64,000 nucleotides of DNA from Marasmitruncus massiliensis. Its GTDB lineage: Bacteria > Bacillota > Clostridia > Oscillospirales > Ruminococcaceae. Location: assembly GCF_900186535.1 (NCBI RefSeq), contig NZ_FYDE01000004.1, positions 744,001 through 808,000 of the forward strand, given 5' to 3'. The position numbers and the translations under genes are program-made. Shown here piece after piece: positions 1 through 7,156 of this stretch. The first letter of the stretch is position 1; the number at the start of each line of letters is the position of its first letter. A model generated the notes under the pieces. The model was not told the DNA's origin. It worked only from the letters and a program-made list of their open reading frames with translations, and did not search any database.

Positions 1-12
1 ATAGGTGCAACG

Positions 13-55
13 CAGACTGCAATGGGGCATACCCCATTGCAGTCTGTCATTTTTA
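13..55 (+). terminator. Hairpin between upstream nif gene and nifE
   Basis: A perfect 15-bp stem (13-27 pairs with 32-46, loop CATA) is followed by a short T-rich stretch, 14 bases before the nifE ribosome binding site. It could end transcription of the upstream gene (probably nifK or nifD, outside the window). It could equally be an intercistronic stabilising hairpin that lets the downstream nif genes be expressed at a lower level. The T tract is interrupted, so partial read-through is likely. Confidence 0.6.
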
Positions 56-69
56 GGGGGGTGTTCAGG

Positions 70-1416
70 ATGAGCGGCAGTGTAAGGATCTTGGAGGAGC
101 GGAAAACCTCCATTTTAGATAAGGCGATGTGCTGTAACGGAAACGGAAAAGAGATCGGCTGTGAGAAGCAAAGTGTGTCCGGCGCTGTCAGCCAGCGCGC
201 CTGCGTTTACTGCGGCGCGCGCGTGGTGCTGAATCCGATTACCGACGCTTACCATATTGTGCATGGCCCGATCGGCTGCGCCAGCTATACGTGGGACATC
301 CGGGGCAGTCTGTCCAGCGGGGCGGAGATCTACCGGAACAGCTATTCCACCGATCTGCGGGAATCGGATATTATTTTCGGCGGTGAGAAAAAACTGGCGG
401 CCGCGATTGACGAGCTGGTGGAAAAAGAAAACCCGAAGCTGATTTTCGTCTATGCGACCTGCATTGTCGGTGTGATCGGGGACGATATTGAAGCGGTCTG
501 CCGCCTTGCTGAAGAAAAATACGGCATCCGTGTGATACCGGTGAAAGCGCCGGGCTTTTCCGGAACCAAATCGCTGGGTTATAAAATCGCGTGCAATGCC
601 ATTATGCGGCTGATTGCCCCCAACCGTGAACTGCCGAAGGGAAAGGGCGTCAATATTCTGGGGGATTTTAATCTTGCGGGTGAAATGTGGATAATTAAAA
701 GCTATTTGGAACGAATCGGTATTCCGGTAGTATCCACTGTGACCGGGGACGCAAGCTTTGAATCGCTCATGCGCATGCCCAGCGCACAGCTGAATATCGT
801 GCAGTGCGCCGGATCCTCCACCTATCTTGCCAACCAGTTGGAAGAGCAGATGGGAATTCCTTACATCAAGGTTAGCTTCTTTGGCGTGGAGGATACGACC
901 AGTTCGCTTGTGCGCATCGCGCAGGCGCTTGGCGACCAGCAGGCGCTTTCCAAAGCGCTTGCTTTCACGGCGGAGGAAAGTGAAAAGGCAAAGGCATTTC
1001 TGAAAACGTATCTGCCCAAATTTGAGGGCAAAAAAGCCGCTGTTTATGTGGGCGGCGGGTTCAAGGCAATCTCGCTGATCCGGCAGTTCCGGGAAATGGG
1101 GATTGAAACGGTGGTTGTAGGTACACAGACCGGACAGAAAGAGGATTATGAGATCATAGAACAGCTTGTCAGCGATGACACGGTGATTCTGGACGACGCC
1201 AATCCGGCTGAGCTGGAGGAATTCATGCTCGAAAAGGGGGCGGATATTCTGGTCGGCGGCGTCAAGGAACGCCCGCTGGCCTACAAGCTTGGAATTGCGT
1301 TCTGCGATCATAACCACGAGCGTAAACACGCGCTCGCAGGCTTTGAAGGAATCCGTAATTTTACGCGGGAGGTCAACCTTTCGCTCAACAGTCCCGTCTG
1401 GGAATTTTGCAGATAA
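70..1416 (+). CDS. nifE: Nitrogenase FeMo-cofactor scaffold protein NifE
   Basis: NifE pairs with NifN to form the NifEN scaffold, on which the NifB-cofactor matures to FeMo-co (family knowledge). The 448-residue protein is a full-length nitrogenase component 1-type protein. Visible features are the N-terminal cysteine segment RACVYCGARVVLNPI, the glycine/cysteine block HGPIGCASYTWDIRGS and the VYATCIVGVIGDD segment typical of NifD/NifE. The start at 70 follows a purine-rich site (GGGGGGTGTTCAGG); an in-frame ATG at 22 lies inside the upstream hairpin and is unlikely. The next gene, nifN-B, starts 15 bases downstream, fitting an operon. No NifD-specific feature separates it absolutely from a NifD paralogue, but fusion-partner context and the following nifN-B favour NifE. 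Confidence 0.9.
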   Translation: MSGSVRILEERKTSILDKAMCCNGNGKEIGCEKQSVSGAVSQRACVYCGARVVLNPITDAYHIVHGPIGCASYTWDIRGSLSSGAEIYRNSYSTDLRESDIIFGGEKKLAAAIDELVEKENPKLIFVYATCIVGVIGDDIEAVCRLAEEKYGIRVIPVKAPGFSGTKSLGYKIACNAIMRLIAPNRELPKGKGVNILGDFNLAGEMWIIKSYLERIGIPVVSTVTGDASFESLMRMPSAQLNIVQCAGSSTYLANQLEEQMGIPYIKVSFFGVEDTTSSLVRIAQALGDQQALSKALAFTAEESEKAKAFLKTYLPKFEGKKAAVYVGGGFKAISLIRQFREMGIETVVVGTQTGQKEDYEIIEQLVSDDTVILDDANPAELEEFMLEKGADILVGGVKERPLAYKLGIAFCDHNHERKHALAGFEGIRNFTREVNLSLNSPVWEFCR

Positions 1417-1431
1417 AGGCAGGTGAAGGCT

Positions 1432-4047
1432 ATGGGAGCAAACCTTGTGAATCTGAATGTCAATCCGTGTAAAATGTGTATGCCGATGGGTGCGGTCAGC
1501 GCCTTCTACGGGCTGAAAGGCTGTATGACGATCCTGCATGGCTCGCAGGGCTGCGCTACCTACATCCGCCGCCATATGGCGACCCATTATAACGAACCGG
1601 TGGACGTCGCATCCTCCTCGCTGACCGAGGAGGGCACCGTTTTCGGCGGTGAGACCAATCTGATCAGGGGAATTGAAAACCTGATTTCGCTGTATAGCCC
1701 GGAGATCATCGGTGTGGCAACGACCTGTCTTGCGGAAACAATCGGAGAGGATGTGGGAGCGATCATCAGGAAGTTTTACGACGCGCATCCCGACGCGAAG
1801 GTCAAAATCATCAACGCGTCTTCGGCGGGCTATGCGGGAACGCAGTATGAGGGCTTTTTCCGGGTTCTGCGCGCGGTCGTCGAGCAGACGCCGATGGACA
1901 CCAACCCCAGTCAGTCGGTCAATATCATAGCTCCGATGCTGTCCCCGGCGGACTTCCGGCAGTTAAAGAAGCTGCTCGAAAGCATGGGACTTTCGTACAT
2001 TCTGCTGCCCGACCTGTCGGAAAATCTTGACGGTATCCATGAGAAGCATTACAAACGCATCAAGTCGGGCGGCACGCCGCTTGGGGAGATTGCCAGGATG
2101 GCGGGGGCAAAGTATACGATCGAGCTGTCCCGCTTCATCAGCGAGGACGATTCTCCGGCGCAGTATCTGAACGAACAGTTTGGTGTGCCGTTTGAGCGGC
2201 TGGCAATGCCGGCAGGCATCCGGGATACCGATGCGCTGATTGAAAAGCTGGTTGAGCTGGGCGGCAGAAAAACGCCGGAACTGATGCGGGAACGCGGAAG
2301 GTATATCGACGCAATGATCGATTCGCATAAGTACTGTGCTCTGGGGCGCGCGGCGGTATTCGGGGAGCCGGACTTTGTGTATTCCGTGATAAGGCTGTGC
2401 TGTGAAAACGGCGTGATTCCCGTTCTGGCGGCGACTGGATCGGTATGTCCCGCGCTGCGCCCGGCGTTGGAAGAAGAAATCCGGAAATGCGCGGACCGGC
2501 AGCTTGTGGAAAAAACCGTGATTCTGGATGACTGCGATTTTGACATGATTGAAAGCGTTTCCCGCGAGTTGGGCGTTAACGTCATGATCGGCAGCTCCGA
2601 CGGCAGGCGGGCGGCGCACAGGCTCGGCGTGGATCTTGTGCGCTGCGCGTTTCCGATCCATGACCGGGTCGGAGGGCAGCGTGTCAGGATGATCGGTTAC
2701 GGGGGCTCTCTCAATCTGCTTGACCAGATTGCAAACATTCTGCTTGGAAATCAGGAGGAGCGGTTCCGCGGAGAAATCTATGACAGCTTCTTCGAAACAG
2801 CGCGGCATACCGGGCAGGCAAAGAAACCGGAGGGCACCTTGCAGACGATTGCGCAGAGGACGGCCTCCCACCCCTGTTATACCTGCGGGGGCGGGAAATA
2901 TGCGAGAATGCACCTGCCGGTCGCGCCCAAATGTAATATCCAGTGCAACTACTGCGTGCGCAAGTATGACTGTCCCAACGAAAGCCGCCCCGGCGTAACG
3001 ACGCAGGTGCTAACGCCGGAGGAAGCGCTGGAAAAATACAAGCTGGTGAAAAAACAGGTGGAGAATCTGACGGTTATCGGGATTGCGGGGCCGGGAGACG
3101 CACTTGCGAATTTTGAGCAGACACGCGATACCCTTCGGTTGATCCGGGAATATGACCCGGACGTGACCTTCTGCCTTTCCACCAACGGTCTGATGCTGCC
3201 GCTTTACGCGCAGGAGCTGGTTGATCTTGGCGTCTCCCATGTGACCGTTACGATCAATGCGGTCGACGTGGAAATTGGCGCCAAAATTTACAAATACGTC
3301 GACTATATGGGAACACGCTATACCGGTGTGGCGGCGGCATCCATCCTGCTGGGCAACCAGCTGGCCGGGCTGCGTTATCTTACGGAACACGGCATTATCT
3401 GCAAAGTAAATACGGTTGTGCTGCGGGGCATTAATGAGGAGCATATTGAGGAGGTTATAAAAAAAGTGCGTGATCTGGGAGCCTACATCTCCAACATCAT
3501 GCAGATGATTCCTGTAGCGGGTTCGGCATTTGAGAATATGGAGCTTGTAAGCAACAGGGAAATTTCAGAAATCCGGAATAAGTGTTCTGTCGATCTCAAA
3601 CAGATGTATCATTGCAGACAGTGCCGTGCGGACGCAATCGGGACGCTCGACAACGATGTTTCAATTGAATTCAGGGGAGGCTGCGGAACCGGGGAAGAAC
3701 AGGCGGCGCTGCCGGTGAAAAAATATGCGGTCGCCTCCAAGAGCGGTATGCTGGTGGATCAGCATTTTGGCCATGCGGATACGTTTTATATCTACGAAAG
3801 CGACGGTACAACGGCGCGTTTTGTGGAAAAGCGTCAGGTAAACCATTACTGTACCGGAAAAGAAGACTGTCTGGATGATAAGCAGTCCAAAATGGATCTG
3901 ATCCTGTCAACGGTAGCTGATTGCAGCGGTGTGCTTGCCCTGCGAATCGGAAACGCGCCTTTAGAGAAGCTGGAAAGTAAAGGTATCAAGGCGGTTACAA
4001 CCTATGACCGGATCGAAAATGCCGTAAAGCAGGCGGCGTCACAGTAA
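1432..4047 (+). CDS. nifN-B: NifN-NifB fusion protein
   Basis: One 871-residue chain combines three modules. Residues 1 to about 460 are a NifN-like nitrogenase component 1 domain (NPCKMCMPMGAVSAFYG and HGSQGCATYIRRHMATHYNEP near the N terminus). Residues about 475-760 are the radical-SAM NifB domain, with the CxxxCxxC cluster motif CNIQCNYC at about 501-508. Residues about 764-871 are a NifX/NifY-like cofactor-binding domain (QHFGHADTFYIYE). NifB makes the 8Fe-9S-C precursor and NifEN finishes it, so the fusion would hand the precursor directly to its scaffold. The same fusion is known from C. pasteurianum. ATG 1432 is preferred over the in-frame GTG 1423 because AGGTG precedes it at suitable distance. 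Confidence 0.95.
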   Translation: MGANLVNLNVNPCKMCMPMGAVSAFYGLKGCMTILHGSQGCATYIRRHMATHYNEPVDVASSSLTEEGTVFGGETNLIRGIENLISLYSPEIIGVATTCLAETIGEDVGAIIRKFYDAHPDAKVKIINASSAGYAGTQYEGFFRVLRAVVEQTPMDTNPSQSVNIIAPMLSPADFRQLKKLLESMGLSYILLPDLSENLDGIHEKHYKRIKSGGTPLGEIARMAGAKYTIELSRFISEDDSPAQYLNEQFGVPFERLAMPAGIRDTDALIEKLVELGGRKTPELMRERGRYIDAMIDSHKYCALGRAAVFGEPDFVYSVIRLCCENGVIPVLAATGSVCPALRPALEEEIRKCADRQLVEKTVILDDCDFDMIESVSRELGVNVMIGSSDGRRAAHRLGVDLVRCAFPIHDRVGGQRVRMIGYGGSLNLLDQIANILLGNQEERFRGEIYDSFFETARHTGQAKKPEGTLQTIAQRTASHPCYTCGGGKYARMHLPVAPKCNIQCNYCVRKYDCPNESRPGVTTQVLTPEEALEKYKLVKKQVENLTVIGIAGPGDALANFEQTRDTLRLIREYDPDVTFCLSTNGLMLPLYAQELVDLGVSHVTVTINAVDVEIGAKIYKYVDYMGTRYTGVAAASILLGNQLAGLRYLTEHGIICKVNTVVLRGINEEHIEEVIKKVRDLGAYISNIMQMIPVAGSAFENMELVSNREISEIRNKCSVDLKQMYHCRQCRADAIGTLDNDVSIEFRGGCGTGEEQAALPVKKYAVASKSGMLVDQHFGHADTFYIYESDGTTARFVEKRQVNHYCTGKEDCLDDKQSKMDLILSTVADCSGVLALRIGNAPLEKLESKGIKAVTTYDRIENAVKQAASQ

Positions 4048-4075
4048 ATAATAAAGAAGAAAGGGGCGTCGTAAT

Positions 4076-4384
4076 ATGGTAAGCCCAAAGTATCATATCT
4101 TTGTCTGTACGAGCTGCCGCACCAATGGGGTGCAGAAAGGATTCTGCTATCAGAAAGATAGTGTGAAAGTCATTGAGAAATTCATGGAGGAAATTGAGGA
4201 AAGGGATCTTTCCGGCGAATGTATGGTAAACAACACCGGCTGCTTTGGGATTTGCAGCAGAGGCCCGATAGCCGTTGTCTATCCGGAGGGGGTATGGTAT
4301 GGAGGGCTCACGCCGGAGGCCGTGGTGGAAATTATGGATCAACATATTGAAAGCGGTGAAATCGCGGAGAAATACCGGATTTAA
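4076..4384 (+). CDS. [2Fe-2S] thioredoxin-like ferredoxin
   Basis: A 102-residue protein of the thioredoxin-fold [2Fe-2S] ferredoxin family, like the C. pasteurianum 2Fe-2S ferredoxin and Azotobacter FdI (Shethna protein I), which are associated with nitrogenase. Four cysteines are placed as expected: two near the N terminus in VCTSCRTNG, and two in the NNTGCFGICSRGP loop. The C-terminal half, with YPEGVWYGGLTPE, is also typical. It lies 28 bases after nifN-B and 23 bases before nifV-omega, so it is part of the nif operon and probably serves as a redox partner in nitrogenase function or cofactor assembly. Confidence 0.85.
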   Translation: MVSPKYHIFVCTSCRTNGVQKGFCYQKDSVKVIEKFMEEIEERDLSGECMVNNTGCFGICSRGPIAVVYPEGVWYGGLTPEAVVEIMDQHIESGEIAEKYRI

Positions 4385-4407
4385 CATGATAACGGGGAGG
4401 GCGTCCT

Positions 4408-5367
4408 ATGATCAGACTTACAGATATGACTGTCAGCTGCCTGGATGCGTATGATCCTTCTTCCGGGCAGATCCAGGCCCTGATCGGCTATCTGATAGAA
4501 GCAGGCGTCGACACGATTGAGCTGACAACAAACGCCCTGCACAAGTTGGGAACGCCTGACCCCCAGGGAAAGTACATCCTGCGCATCAGGCAGCCGGACG
4601 AGGCATTGTCCTACCCTGAGTTCAGCCGCTTTATCTGCCGTCGCGGCGGATGGAAACCGTCATCAGGCATTGTATCGGAAATTCAGGCAAACGACATTCG
4701 GGAGATCAATTTTCTAAGCCAGTATGGAGTGTTGGAAAACATCCGTATTGTCGGATTTGACGACGTACTTTGTCACAATTTTGAGCGGGTGTTTGAAAGC
4801 GTGAAAAAGCAGGTGCGCGGACGGATCGAGTTCTGTCCGGAGGATTCGCTGTTCTGCGCGACAGCCCTTGCGGTGGAGTGGGCGCTGTCCGGAGGGACAG
4901 ACATCGTTGCCTCCTTCGGCGGAATCGGCGGCAAAGCCTCTCTTGAGGAGGTGATGGTGGCGCTGCGGGTCGTCAAACGATATAAAAGCACAATGTCTTT
5001 TTCGGTATTCCCTAAGCTTGCCAAACTGATTGAACAGATTACCGGCGTTTCGTTTTCCAATAAAAAAGCTGTCATCGGGGAGGGAATTTTTGATGTGGAA
5101 TCCGGCATCCATGTGGACGGAATTATAAAAAATCCCCAGATGTATGAACCATATGCCCCTGAGCTCATTGGAAAAACGCGCAAAATCATTGTTGGGAAGC
5201 ATTCCGGGCACAAAGCCATTGCCGTCAAACTCAAGGAGTTAGGGCTGTCTCCGGAGGAATATCAGTTGGATAGCCTGCTGGACGCTGTCCACAGCACAAG
5301 CATCCGCAAAACGGCAAGCCTCAGCGACGCGGAATTTATGGAGCTTGCGCGTATGCACAGAAAGTGA
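4408..5367 (+). CDS. nifV-omega: Homocitrate synthase, omega subunit
   Basis: A 319-residue DRE-TIM family protein. It lacks the catalytic RDGxQ motif at the N terminus (LTDMTVSCLDAYDPSSG instead) but carries the C-terminal accessory region (GIHVDGIIKNPQMYEPY, then IIVGKHSGHKA). It complements the following gene, which has the catalytic barrel but no accessory region. This split matches NifV-omega/NifV-alpha of C. pasteurianum, where both subunits are needed to make homocitrate, the organic ligand of FeMo-co. The start follows GGGGAGG at normal spacing. Assignment to isopropylmalate or citramalate synthase is less likely given the nif context and the split. Confidence 0.88.
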   Translation: MIRLTDMTVSCLDAYDPSSGQIQALIGYLIEAGVDTIELTTNALHKLGTPDPQGKYILRIRQPDEALSYPEFSRFICRRGGWKPSSGIVSEIQANDIREINFLSQYGVLENIRIVGFDDVLCHNFERVFESVKKQVRGRIEFCPEDSLFCATALAVEWALSGGTDIVASFGGIGGKASLEEVMVALRVVKRYKSTMSFSVFPKLAKLIEQITGVSFSNKKAVIGEGIFDVESGIHVDGIIKNPQMYEPYAPELIGKTRKIIVGKHSGHKAIAVKLKELGLSPEEYQLDSLLDAVHSTSIRKTASLSDAEFMELARMHRK

Positions 5368-5376
5368 GGCGCGGGT

Positions 5377-6183
5377 ATGGTTGCACAAAAATATATTGTT
5401 GATACAACGATGCGGGACGGTGATCAAAGCCCCGGAATCGCCATGAACCGTGAGCAGAAGCTCATCATCGCGAAAATTCTGGATGACGCGGGCGTGGAAC
5501 AGATCGAAGCGGGCGTTCCCGCGTCTGACCGCTATGAAGCCGATACCATTCGCCAGATCATGAAAAACCGCAGGAATGCAAAAATATCTGTCTGGAATCG
5601 GGTAAATATGGAGGATATCCAAAAGTCGGCTGAATGCGGGCCGGACATCATTCACATCTGCGCGCCTGTCTCCTATGTACAGATCTATTCCAAACTCAAC
5701 AAAAACAAAACATGGCTGGTCAAGAATCTTTCAGCCTGTGTGAAGTACGCGCAGGAATGTGGATATGAGGTTACGGTTGGCTTTGAGGATGCCTCCCGTG
5801 CGGATATCACGTTTATGGTGACGCTTGCAAGAAAGATGAAAGAGCTTGGCGTTACGCGTATTCGGTTTGCGGACACGGTGGGTGTCCTTTCTCCCACGAG
5901 AACTTATTTTGCGGTGCGGGACATCATTGAGCAGACCAGTATCGACGTGGAAATCCACGCGCACAATGATTTGGGAATGGCGGTTGCCAATTCGCTTGCG
6001 GGAGCGAAAGCCGGCGCGAACTTCATTGACACTACCATTTTGGGGATCGGAGAACGTGCCGGCAATTGTGATTTTCATAAGCTGATCCATGCGGCGCAAA
6101 GCATATTTGAACTGCAGACATCCAAATTTGATGCCTTTTGCGCGCAGGAGCAGATTGCCGAATTGCTTTCTTTGCATCACTGA
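5377..6183 (+). CDS. nifV-alpha: Homocitrate synthase, alpha subunit
   Basis: A 268-residue catalytic TIM-barrel subunit. It has the DRE-TIM signature VDTTMRDGDQSPGIAM near the N terminus and the metal-binding HAHNDLGMA segment around residue 190, followed by the GIGERAGNCD loop. It ends after the barrel, with no C-terminal accessory domain, which is supplied by the preceding omega subunit. Homocitrate is made from acetyl-CoA and 2-oxoglutarate. It is the last gene of the visible nif operon; a palindromic hairpin lies about 70 bases downstream. Confidence 0.9.
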   Translation: MVAQKYIVDTTMRDGDQSPGIAMNREQKLIIAKILDDAGVEQIEAGVPASDRYEADTIRQIMKNRRNAKISVWNRVNMEDIQKSAECGPDIIHICAPVSYVQIYSKLNKNKTWLVKNLSACVKYAQECGYEVTVGFEDASRADITFMVTLARKMKELGVTRIRFADTVGVLSPTRTYFAVRDIIEQTSIDVEIHAHNDLGMAVANSLAGAKAGANFIDTTILGIGERAGNCDFHKLIHAAQSIFELQTSKFDAFCAQEQIAELLSLHH

Positions 6184-6252
6184 TTTTCACGGAATTTTGC
6201 AGGCGGACAATGGTGCCTTGTCTGCGGTATAAACAATGGTGTTTATAAGAAT

Positions 6253-6292
6253 AGCGGCGCCGTGCAGTCAAACTGTACGGCGCCGCTGTTTC
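6253..6292 (+). terminator. Probable terminator after nifV-alpha
   Basis: A 15-bp GC-rich stem (6253-6267 with 6273-6287, one G-T pair) with a short loop is followed by GTTTCT. The T run is weak, but the position, about 70 bases after the last nif gene and before an independent promoter-like sequence, fits the end of the nif operon. Confidence 0.65.
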
Positions 6293-6381
6293 TGCACACT
6301 ATTTCAGGAGGGCAATTTGGCCGCTGCATGACTTTTTCCAGCTTATTTGAAGGGTAGCTTTTTATCATGGTTTATGGTAAA

Positions 6382-6410
6382 TTTATTAAATGATATGTTT
6401 GTCTTATAAT
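6382..6410 (+). promoter_or_regulatory. Candidate promoter of ubiX
   Basis: A TATAAT hexamer at 6405-6410 is preceded, at 17 bases, by TTTATT (6382-6387), a poor match to a -35 box. The region is AT-rich and is the only promoter-like sequence between the nif terminator and ubiX. Confidence 0.4.
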
Positions 6411-6456
6411 AATCAAGAGCAGGGCAAGAATGATAAAATGGCGTGGGGGATTGGGA

Positions 6457-7023
6457 ATGGCGAAAAAAAGGATTGTCATAGGTATTAGCGGAGCAAGCGG
6501 CGCGCCGCTAGCAATTGAAACGCTGCAAATGCTGCAAAAGCAAACGGACTGGGAAACGCATCTGGTGATGTCCCGGGGAGCGGAGCGGACAATTTGCATG
6601 GAAACGGCACTGACGCCGGATGAAGTATATGCGATGGCTGATGTGTGCTATGACAATGAGGATATAGGAGCGGCAATCGCAAGCGGAACATTCCGCAAAG
6701 AGGGAATGCTGATTGTACCTTGCAGTATGAAAACAGTCGGGGGAATTGCATCGGGATATTCCGACAGCCTTCTGCTGCGCGCGGCGGATGTGACGTTAAA
6801 AGAGCGACGGCGGCTGGTAATCGCCGCGCGAGAGACTCCGGTTCACGCCATTCACCTGCGAAACCTGCTGACTTTGTCACAGGCAGGCGTAACAGTTGTG
6901 CCGCCGATGGTTTCCTATTATCAAAATCCGCAGTCGGTGCAGGAAATAACGCATCATATCGTCTGCAAACTGCTCGACCAGTTTGGCATCGAATGTGAGA
7001 ATTTTTCTCGTTGGGGAGAATAG
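6457..7023 (+). CDS. ubiX: UbiX-like flavin prenyltransferase
   Basis: UbiX attaches a dimethylallyl group to FMN to make prenylated FMN, the cofactor of UbiD-type decarboxylases (family knowledge). The 188-residue protein starts with the flavin-binding signature RIVIGISGASGAPLA. It also shows the internal VPCSMKTVGGIASGYSDSLL segment and VPPMVSYYQNPQSV near the C terminus, all typical of UbiX/Pad1. The start at 6457 follows GGGGGATTGGGA; the in-frame ATG at 6430 lacks a good site. A UbiD homologue at 23626-24963 is the obvious client. The gene is monocistronic, convergent with the molybdenum-hydroxylase operon. Confidence 0.92.
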   Translation: MAKKRIVIGISGASGAPLAIETLQMLQKQTDWETHLVMSRGAERTICMETALTPDEVYAMADVCYDNEDIGAAIASGTFRKEGMLIVPCSMKTVGGIASGYSDSLLLRAADVTLKERRRLVIAARETPVHAIHLRNLLTLSQAGVTVVPPMVSYYQNPQSVQEITHHIVCKLLDQFGIECENFSRWGE

Positions 7024-7029
7024 ACAAAT

Positions 7030-7069
7030 AAAAACACAACCGTCCGGAACCCCGGACGGCTGTGTTTTT
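7030..7069. terminator. Bidirectional terminator between ubiX and xdh operon
   Basis: An 18-bp perfect stem (7030-7047 with 7052-7069, loop AACC) begins with an A run and ends with a T run. It can therefore act on both strands, ending ubiX from the left and the minus-strand molybdenum-hydroxylase operon from the right. Confidence 0.85.
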
Positions 7070-7156
7070 ATTGTGCAATAATTTTAAAAGTAACCGGTTT
7101 TGTGGAGTCGGGACAGCAAACATAGGCGATTTCTTTTTTCACGTCCCACGGAGGGC

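Noticed and set aside
115-1788. Long reading frame (557 codons) on the minus strand opposite nifE and nifN-B
   Set aside because: It is antisense to two well-recognised genes, has no family features, no ribosome binding site and arises from codon bias of the real genes.
4408-5367. Pseudogene of isopropylmalate synthase (missing RDGxQ motif)
   Set aside because: The frame is intact, has a good start site and is followed by the complementary catalytic subunit, matching the known NifV-omega/alpha split.
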